This document shows, piece by piece, positions 5,494-10,206 of a DNA stretch of 10,206 bases (the stretch's first letter is position 1; the number at the start of each line of letters is the position of its first letter). Made by a program: the position numbers and the translations under genes. Source of the DNA: an uncultured Coriobacteriaceae bacterium (GTDB taxonomy: Bacteria; Actinomycetota; Coriobacteriia; Coriobacteriales; Eggerthellaceae); assembly GCA_902767025.1 (NCBI GenBank), contig CACXFZ010000178.1, forward strand, positions 1-10,206, given 5' to 3'. A model generated the notes under the pieces. That model did no database searches and was not told where the DNA came from. It saw only the letters and a program-made list of their open reading frames with translations.

Positions 5494-8002
5494 CCCATCC
5501 GATGCGGCCGCAGGAGCCGCACACCCCAAAACCGTGGAGCTGCTCGCACCTGCGGGCGATATGACTTGCCTGCATGCCGCTGTGCGCGCGGGCGCCGATG
5601 CCGTGTACCTGGGCGCCCAGCAGTTCAACGCGCGCCGCGGGGCGGGCAACTTCTCGCTCGACGACTTGGCTCAGGCATGCGATTTCGCGCACCTGCGCGG
5701 CGTGCGCATCTACCTGACGGTGAACACCATCGTGCTTCCCAGCGAGCTGTCCGAGGCGTTGGAACTCGTGCGCCAGGCATGGCGTGCGGGCGTGGACGCC
5801 TTCATCGTGCAGGATGTGGGGTTCGCCTCGACGTTGCATGCGCAGCTGCCCCAAGCCGAAATCCACGCTTCCACGCAGATGAACACGCACAGCTCGGCCG
5901 GCCTGCACGCGTTGCACAAGATGGGTTTCGACCGCGTCACGTTCGCACGCGAGCTGGGCATCGTCGAGCTCGCCTGCCTGTCGGCCGAGGCCCACGAGTT
6001 GGGGATGAGCGTCGAGGCGTTCGCGCATGGGGCGCTGTGCATCTGCTATTCGGGGCAGTGCTTCGCGTCGTCGATGCTCGGCGGCCGCTCGGCCAACCGG
6101 GGCATGTGCGCCCAGGCGTGCCGGCTGCCCTACGAGCTTTTGGACGGCAGCGTGGTGCATCGCAGCGCCGAGCGTGCCGAGCACCTGCTTTCCCCCAAGG
6201 ACCTGTGCACGATCGACATGGTGCCCGAACTCGTGGAGGCGGGCGTCGATTCGTTCAAGATAGAGGGGCGCATGAAGTCGCCCGAGTACGTGCATGCCGT
6301 CGTGGGCACCTACCGCTCCGTGATCGACCGTGCGCTTGCATGGAGCCAGGACGAAGGCTTGCAGGACCCGCCGCGTTCCACGCAGCAGGAGCAAACGACG
6401 CTGTCCGAGGCGTTCAGCCGCGGCTTCACGCAGGCGTATCTGGCAGGCAAGACCGACATGGGCATGATGAGCACATCCCGGCCGAACAACCGCGGTGTGC
6501 GTGTGGGGCGCGTGGCGCAGGTGCGCGACGGCAAGGTGCATGTCGAGGTCGACCGCAACGTGGAGCTGGCATGCGGCGACGTCGTCGAGTTCTGGACGGG
6601 TGCGGGGCATCCCACGCACACCATCGGCGCGGGCGATGTCATCGAAGGTTCGCGCGCGAGCTTGCAGGTGAAATCCCCGGTGGGAAAAGGCGACCGCGTG
6701 TTTCGCGTGCGCAGCGCTTCCGCCGCGTTCGAAGACGACCCTTACGAGCCGAAGGTGGCGCTGTCCGGCACCGTGTGCCTGCGCATCGGTGCGCCGGCTG
6801 CCATCGAGCTTGCCGCTGTCGACCCCCGGACGGGGGAGGACATTGCCGCTGCCGTCGCAGGGGATGTGGTCGAGCCGGCGCGGACCAAGGCGCTTGCGGT
6901 CGACGACGTGCGCGCGCATGTCGACCGGTTGGGCGGCACGCCGTTTGAGCTCGCGCATCTGGACGTGCAGCTCGACGAGGGCGCGGGCATGGGCTTCGGG
7001 GCCCTGCACGCGTTGCGTGCCCAAGCGGTCGAGCAGCTGCAGGAGCGCATGCTGCAGCCCTGGCGCGACCGGGTGCTTCCCAAGGTGTCCAAGGACAAGC
7101 GCGCAACGGCCCGGCGCATGCCGATGCCCGTGCGCGATGACATGGTGGTCTATGCGCTTGCGTCGAACGCCGCGTGCGCCCGTGCGGCGCGCAAGGCGGG
7201 GGCGCACCAGGTGGTTGTGCCGGCGCTCAACTATAAGCGCGGCCAGGGCATGGTGTCAGGCCAGCTGAGCGACACCGTCGAGCAGGCGGGCTATCCCAAC
7301 CGCGCGGCGGTGGTTTTGCCGGTGGCGAACCACGATCCCGTGCCAGGCACGCGCGAAGAGAAGTTCGCCTTCGATCCCTGGAAGTACGTCAAGCCGGGCA
7401 AGCCGGTGATTGCCGAGAACCTGGGCGACGTGCAGCAAGCCCTCGAGATGGGGGCACTCGTGGAAGTGGGGCCTCATGTGCCGGTGACCAACGCCGCCGC
7501 CGCACGCATGCTCGCCGCGTGGGGCGTGGCGCGCATTTGGCTCTCGCCCGAGCTCACGCTGGGGCAGATACAGCGCATCGCCGAGGAAGCGGACGTACCG
7601 CTGGGCCTGACGGTGATCGGGCAGCAGGAGCTCATGGTCACCGAGCATTGCCTGCTGCAAAGCCAGGGCCCGTGCAACCAGGACTGCACCGCGTGCCCCC
7701 GCCGCAAGAGCGCGCATTTCCTGCGTGACCGCAAGGGCTACCAGATGCCCGTGGCAACCGATTGCCTGGGCCGCAGCCACCTGTACAACGCCGTGGCGTT
7801 CGATGTGGCCCACGCGCTGCCCGACGTGGCCATGGCCGGTGTGAGCGCCTTCATGGTGGACACCACGCTGATGAACACGAAGCAGACCGCCGAGGCCGTG
7901 GAGCGGGCCGTGCGCGCGTGCAACCTGGCGCGCACCGGCAAGGGCGCCGTCTCGCGCGCAACGGGAACCACGACGGGCCATCTGTTCCGTGCCATCGAGT
8001 AG
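5480..8002 (+). CDS. U32-family protein, probable RNA hydroxylation enzyme
   Basis: An 840-residue protein of the family named peptidase U32. Characterised bacterial relatives such as RlhA and TrhP hydroxylate rRNA or tRNA cytidine/uridine rather than cut proteins, so RNA modification is the better inference. The N-terminal U32 domain starts at LLAPAGD and contains the signature EAFAHGALC (179-187), with Cys187, Cys194, Cys210 and Cys214 as likely iron-sulfur ligands. A beta-rich module follows (about 340-415), then a segment with LGGTPF (484-489) resembling the DUF3656 region of RlhA. The last 290 residues look like a degenerate second U32 half with another Cys set (724, 732, 736, 739). The start is uncertain. 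TTG 5480 overlaps the lipoprotein gene by 14 bp and has only a GGAAGG very close upstream. GTG 5534 is an alternative with a poorly spaced AGGAG. Confidence 0.85.
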   Translation: MPRNSPSDAAAGAAHPKTVELLAPAGDMTCLHAAVRAGADAVYLGAQQFNARRGAGNFSLDDLAQACDFAHLRGVRIYLTVNTIVLPSELSEALELVRQAWRAGVDAFIVQDVGFASTLHAQLPQAEIHASTQMNTHSSAGLHALHKMGFDRVTFARELGIVELACLSAEAHELGMSVEAFAHGALCICYSGQCFASSMLGGRSANRGMCAQACRLPYELLDGSVVHRSAERAEHLLSPKDLCTIDMVPELVEAGVDSFKIEGRMKSPEYVHAVVGTYRSVIDRALAWSQDEGLQDPPRSTQQEQTTLSEAFSRGFTQAYLAGKTDMGMMSTSRPNNRGVRVGRVAQVRDGKVHVEVDRNVELACGDVVEFWTGAGHPTHTIGAGDVIEGSRASLQVKSPVGKGDRVFRVRSASAAFEDDPYEPKVALSGTVCLRIGAPAAIELAAVDPRTGEDIAAAVAGDVVEPARTKALAVDDVRAHVDRLGGTPFELAHLDVQLDEGAGMGFGALHALRAQAVEQLQERMLQPWRDRVLPKVSKDKRATARRMPMPVRDDMVVYALASNAACARAARKAGAHQVVVPALNYKRGQGMVSGQLSDTVEQAGYPNRAAVVLPVANHDPVPGTREEKFAFDPWKYVKPGKPVIAENLGDVQQALEMGALVEVGPHVPVTNAAAARMLAAWGVARIWLSPELTLGQIQRIAEEADVPLGLTVIGQQELMVTEHCLLQSQGPCNQDCTACPRRKSAHFLRDRKGYQMPVATDCLGRSHLYNAVAFDVAHALPDVAMAGVSAFMVDTTLMNTKQTAEAVERAVRACNLARTGKGAVSRATGTTTGHLFRAIE

Positions 8003-8006
8003 CTCT

Positions 8007-8027
8007 TTGCCCCGTATCGCAGGGCAA
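8007..8027. promoter_or_regulatory. Inverted repeat upstream of the zinc-ribbon gene
   Basis: TTGCCC (8007-8012) and GGGCAA (8022-8027) form a 6-bp dyad with a 9-base centre. It lies just after the U32 stop codon and ends 5 bases before the -10 hexamer at 8033. No T-tract follows, so it is a poor intrinsic terminator. Its position over the -35 region could suit an operator. A dyad this short may also be chance. Confidence 0.25.
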
Positions 8028-8032
8028 GCGGC

Positions 8033-8038
8033 TATACT
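8033..8038 (+). promoter_or_regulatory. -10 element of the zinc-ribbon gene
   Basis: TATACT lies 35 bp before the ATG at 8073, in the 70-bp gap after the U32 gene. No clear -35 hexamer is seen at 16-18 bp, and there is no TG extension. A start near 8045-8046 would give a leader of about 27 bases. Confidence 0.5.
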
Positions 8039-8047
8039 TGGGCCTAC

Positions 8048-8068
8048 ATGCAAGGGGAAGGAAGGTAG
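8048..8068 (+). other. Possible six-codon leader reading frame
   Basis: ATG at 8048 opens a frame of six codons (MQGEGR) ending with TAG at 8066-8068. It starts 10 bases after the -10 hexamer, so it would be almost leaderless. It runs through the GGAAGGAAGG ribosome site of the next gene and ends 4 bases before that gene's ATG. It may be chance. Confidence 0.2.
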
Positions 8069-8072
8069 GGCC

Positions 8073-9299
8073 ATGAAGTTCTGTCCACAGTGCGGTGCAC
8101 ACGTCGAAGACAACGGGGCGTTCTGCCCGTCATGCGGCGCGCGCCTGGACGGGGCCGCCGTGGATGCCACTCAGGCCGATGCGACGCGCCAAGTAGACGG
8201 CACCCTCGATTACGGGGATGCGGGTTTCCCGCAGTCCCAGGCGCCCACCGATCCGATGATGTACGGCACGCAGCCCCCAGCGTCTTATGCGGCCCAGCAG
8301 CCGGCCGTGGTGATCGTTCCCACGCCCGCGACGGCGCCTGCGCAGCAGCAACCCGAGCGCAAGCGCGGCCCTGCCGTGGCCATCGGCGTCGTTGCCGGCG
8401 TGCTTTTGGGCGTCGGCGCCGCCGCGCTGGTGACGTTCGGCGTGCTGGGCAACGGGACCGGCGACAAGGGCTCGTCCGACAGCGCGTCGAGCAGCCAGGT
8501 TGCGGTCTCGTCGGTTGCATCCGAGCAGGGGGCGAAGGCGCCGGCTGCTGCAACCGGCTCGTCTGCTTCTTCGGCTCCCGCGGCCCAGGAGGCCCAAAGC
8601 GCCCCGGCTCCCGAGCCCACGCCCGAGCCCGAAGCGCCGGCCGCATCGTCTCGCATCGACCTCGCCGATCCGGCGCAGTACCAGGACATCAACGTCTACC
8701 TGAGCAATTTCTCGGAGGCCAACCTCCCTTCGGCATCGAGCATGAGCGCCTACCGGCCGCGAGACATCATCGACTTCGTCATCGACCACGAGATATACAA
8801 CAATCCCGGCAACATCCAGAACAAGGACGCCAGCTGGCCGAAGGCGTCCCCAGATGGGCTCGAGCATTCCCGCATCCCCGCCTCGCGCGTCGACGAGCTG
8901 TCGAACCGCTACTTCGGCCGCAGCTCGAACATGGAAGCGGCCACGTACGGCGCCAACTGCGGCACGGGCTGGTACTACGACGGGTACATCTACTACGTGC
9001 AGAGGACCAAGCTCTATCCGGGAGGAGTGTCGCTTGCCACAAGCGCGGTCGACCAGTCGGACGGCACGGTGCGCGTGGATTTCGACGTCTACCAGACGGT
9101 GAACGGCTACGACACGGTCGACCAGAGCCTGTACGCCTGCTCGCCTGCAGAGCTGATGGCGCGCTTCGGCGCGTCGGGGCCGTCCGGGTCGGGCACGGCC
9201 ATCATCGCGTTCGGCGGGGGAGACCAGTACACCGGCGGCAAGGTGCTCGTGTCGTACCAGCGCAGCGGCAACCTCAATCCCGACGGGTCGACCTCTTAG
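8073..9299 (+). CDS. Zinc-ribbon single-pass membrane protein, function unknown
   Basis: A 408-residue protein whose biological role I cannot name. The N terminus has a zinc ribbon, Cys4-x2-Cys7 and Cys18-x2-Cys21. A Gln/Pro/Ala-rich cytoplasmic stretch follows, then Lys/Arg residues before one membrane span (about 102-126). Next come a Ser/Ala region and a Pro-Glu linker (about 127-192). The extracytoplasmic domain (about 195-408) opens with YQDINVYLSNFSEAN (203-217), a segment I associate with uncharacterised zinc-ribbon membrane proteins of gut bacteria. It contains many Tyr and Asp residues and two lone cysteines (296 and 356) that could form a disulfide. The ATG at 8073 follows GGAAGGAAGG (8056-8065) at 7-base spacing. 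An upstream in-frame GTG (7989) lies inside the U32 gene and before the promoter, so it is rejected. The gene appears to be transcribed alone. Confidence 0.85.
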   Translation: MKFCPQCGAHVEDNGAFCPSCGARLDGAAVDATQADATRQVDGTLDYGDAGFPQSQAPTDPMMYGTQPPASYAAQQPAVVIVPTPATAPAQQQPERKRGPAVAIGVVAGVLLGVGAAALVTFGVLGNGTGDKGSSDSASSSQVAVSSVASEQGAKAPAAATGSSASSAPAAQEAQSAPAPEPTPEPEAPAASSRIDLADPAQYQDINVYLSNFSEANLPSASSMSAYRPRDIIDFVIDHEIYNNPGNIQNKDASWPKASPDGLEHSRIPASRVDELSNRYFGRSSNMEAATYGANCGTGWYYDGYIYYVQRTKLYPGGVSLATSAVDQSDGTVRVDFDVYQTVNGYDTVDQSLYACSPAELMARFGASGPSGSGTAIIAFGGGDQYTGGKVLVSYQRSGNLNPDGSTS

Positions 9300-9313
9300 C
9301 CGCATGCGCTTGC

Positions 9314-9322
9314 TGCTATAAT
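9314..9322 (+). promoter_or_regulatory. Consensus extended -10 promoter of tyrS
   Basis: TGCTATAAT has the TG extension (9314-9315) and a perfect TATAAT (9317-9322), starting 14 bp after the zinc-ribbon stop codon. No good -35 is present, which an extended -10 does not need. Initiation near 9328-9331 leaves a leader of only about 30 bases, too short for a T-box riboswitch. Confidence 0.7.
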
Positions 9323-9332
9323 GCTTCGCCGT

Positions 9333-9356
9333 ATGCACGAACAAGCGAGAGGATAG
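9333..9356 (+). other. Possible seven-codon leader reading frame before tyrS
   Basis: ATG at 9333 opens a seven-codon frame (MHEQARG) ending with TAG at 9354-9356. It begins 11 bases after the -10 hexamer and its stop abuts the GAGAGGA ribosome site (9347-9353) of tyrS. The layout copies the one before the zinc-ribbon gene. It may be chance. Confidence 0.2.
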
Positions 9357-9361
9357 GCTCG

Positions 9362-10206
9362 ATGCTTTCTGCCGAAGAACAACTTCATATCATCAAGTCG
9401 GGTGCCCACGAAATCATTCCCGAAGAGCTGCTGTTGAAAAAGCTCAAAGAAGGCCGGCCGCTGAACGCCAAGCTGGGCGTGGACCCCACGGCTCCCGACA
9501 TCCACTTGGGCCATGCAGTGCCGCTGCGCAAGTTGCGCACGTTCCAGGATCTGGGCCATCAGGTAACGTTGATCATCGGCGATGGCACGGCGCTCATCGG
9601 CGATCCGTCGGGACGCAATTCCACGCGCCCGCAGCTCACCCAGGAACAGGTAGCTGCCAATGCGCAAACTTACGTGGACCAAGCGTTCAAGATTCTAGAC
9701 CCCGACAAGACCACGCTCGTGCACAACTCTGAGTGGTTGCTGGCGATGGACTTGAAGGACCTGCTGGAGCTTGCGGGCAACTTCACGGTGGCGCGCATCC
9801 TAGAGCGCGACGACTTCCACAACCGCTACACCAGTGGTCAGCCTATCGGCGTGCATGAGTTCTTGTACCCGATGATGCAAGCGTACGACAGCGTGCATAT
9901 CAAGGCCGATATAGAACTGGGCGGCACCGACCAATTGTTCAACTTGCTGGCTGGTCGCGAGCTGATGGAAAAGCGCGGCATGGAACCGCAGGTCTGCTTG
10001 ACGTTGCCGCTTCTGGAAGGCACCGACGGCGTGCAGAAGATGAGCAAGTCGTATGGCAACTACATCGGGCTTACCGATTCGCCCAACGACATCTTCGGCA
10101 AAGTCATGAGCATTCCCGACACCATCATGATCAAATACTACCGGCTGGCATCGACGGTGCCCGTCGACCAGATCGACGCACTCGAGGCCGCCTTGGAAAG
10201 CGGCGA
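9362..10206 (+). CDS. tyrS: Tyrosyl-tRNA synthetase, 3' end missing
   Basis: Cytoplasmic class I aminoacyl-tRNA synthetase that charges tRNA-Tyr with tyrosine using ATP. The first 281 codons are present and the frame runs off the window. The HIGH motif reads HLGH (residues 48-51), followed by GDPSGR (80-85). The tyrosine-site region YPMMQAYDS is at 169-177, GGTDQ at 187-191, and KMSKS at 226-230. A canonical KMSKS, rather than KFGKS/KFGKT, places it with the TyrZ-like clade of bacterial enzymes. The missing part should hold the rest of the anticodon-binding region and probably an S4-like domain. The ATG at 9362 follows GAGAGGA (9347-9353) with an 8-base spacer. Codon choice seems less GC-extreme than in neighbouring genes, with several TTG and two CTA leucine codons. 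Confidence 0.96.
   Translation, partial: MLSAEEQLHIIKSGAHEIIPEELLLKKLKEGRPLNAKLGVDPTAPDIHLGHAVPLRKLRTFQDLGHQVTLIIGDGTALIGDPSGRNSTRPQLTQEQVAANAQTYVDQAFKILDPDKTTLVHNSEWLLAMDLKDLLELAGNFTVARILERDDFHNRYTSGQPIGVHEFLYPMMQAYDSVHIKADIELGGTDQLFNLLAGRELMEKRGMEPQVCLTLPLLEGTDGVQKMSKSYGNYIGLTDSPNDIFGKVMSIPDTIMIKYYRLASTVPVDQIDALEAALESG

Noticed and set aside
5408..7207. A 599-codon minus-strand open frame opposite the U32 gene
   Set aside because: Arg/His/Ala-rich composition without domain or ribosome site; the opposite strand encodes a recognised family.
9301..9308. Perfect 8-bp palindrome CGCATGCG before the tyrS promoter
   Set aside because: Too short and too likely by chance in GC-rich DNA to call an operator.

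Overview
This GC-rich window is densely packed and every gene lies on the + strand. The organism looks like a high-GC Gram-positive bacterium. The strong G/C bias at third codon positions, a lipobox lipoprotein, a class A penicillin-binding protein and an ArgR-type regulator all fit this. A gut actinobacterium of the Coriobacteriia (Eggerthella-like) is my best guess. That assignment is inference from gene style, not from a marker gene.

Region 1 (1-2517) is the end of an arginine biosynthesis operon: argB (5' end outside the window), argD and argR, with 33-bp spacers at both junctions. ArgB phosphorylates N-acetylglutamate, ArgD transaminates the later semialdehyde, and ArgR is the arginine-responsive repressor. 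The missing upstream part probably holds argC and argJ, but this cannot be seen.

Region 2 (2518-8002) starts with a 151-bp intergenic gap carrying an extended -10 promoter. Three closely spaced genes follow: a class A penicillin-binding protein (peptidoglycan glycosyltransferase/transpeptidase), a small helical lipoprotein, and a large U32-family protein related to RNA-hydroxylating enzymes. The penicillin-binding protein ends in a striking tail of about 118 residues. The tail is rich in Tyr and Gly, then runs into five blocks of alternating Gly-Thr encoded by a hexanucleotide tandem repeat.

Region 3 (8003-9299) is a single gene with its own promoter. It encodes a membrane protein with a cytoplasmic N-terminal zinc ribbon, one membrane span, a Pro/Ala/Ser/Glu-rich linker and an uncharacterised extracytoplasmic domain.

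Region 4 (9300-10206) is tyrS with a near-consensus extended -10 promoter and a very short leader. The gene runs off the right end.

Most of the window is ordinary core metabolism and cell-envelope biology. I saw no mobile element, CRISPR array, RNA gene, phage gene or defence system. The least ordinary parts are the repeat-encoded tail of the penicillin-binding protein, the uncharacterised lipoprotein and zinc-ribbon protein, and a tiny reading frame starting right at the predicted transcript start in two leaders.
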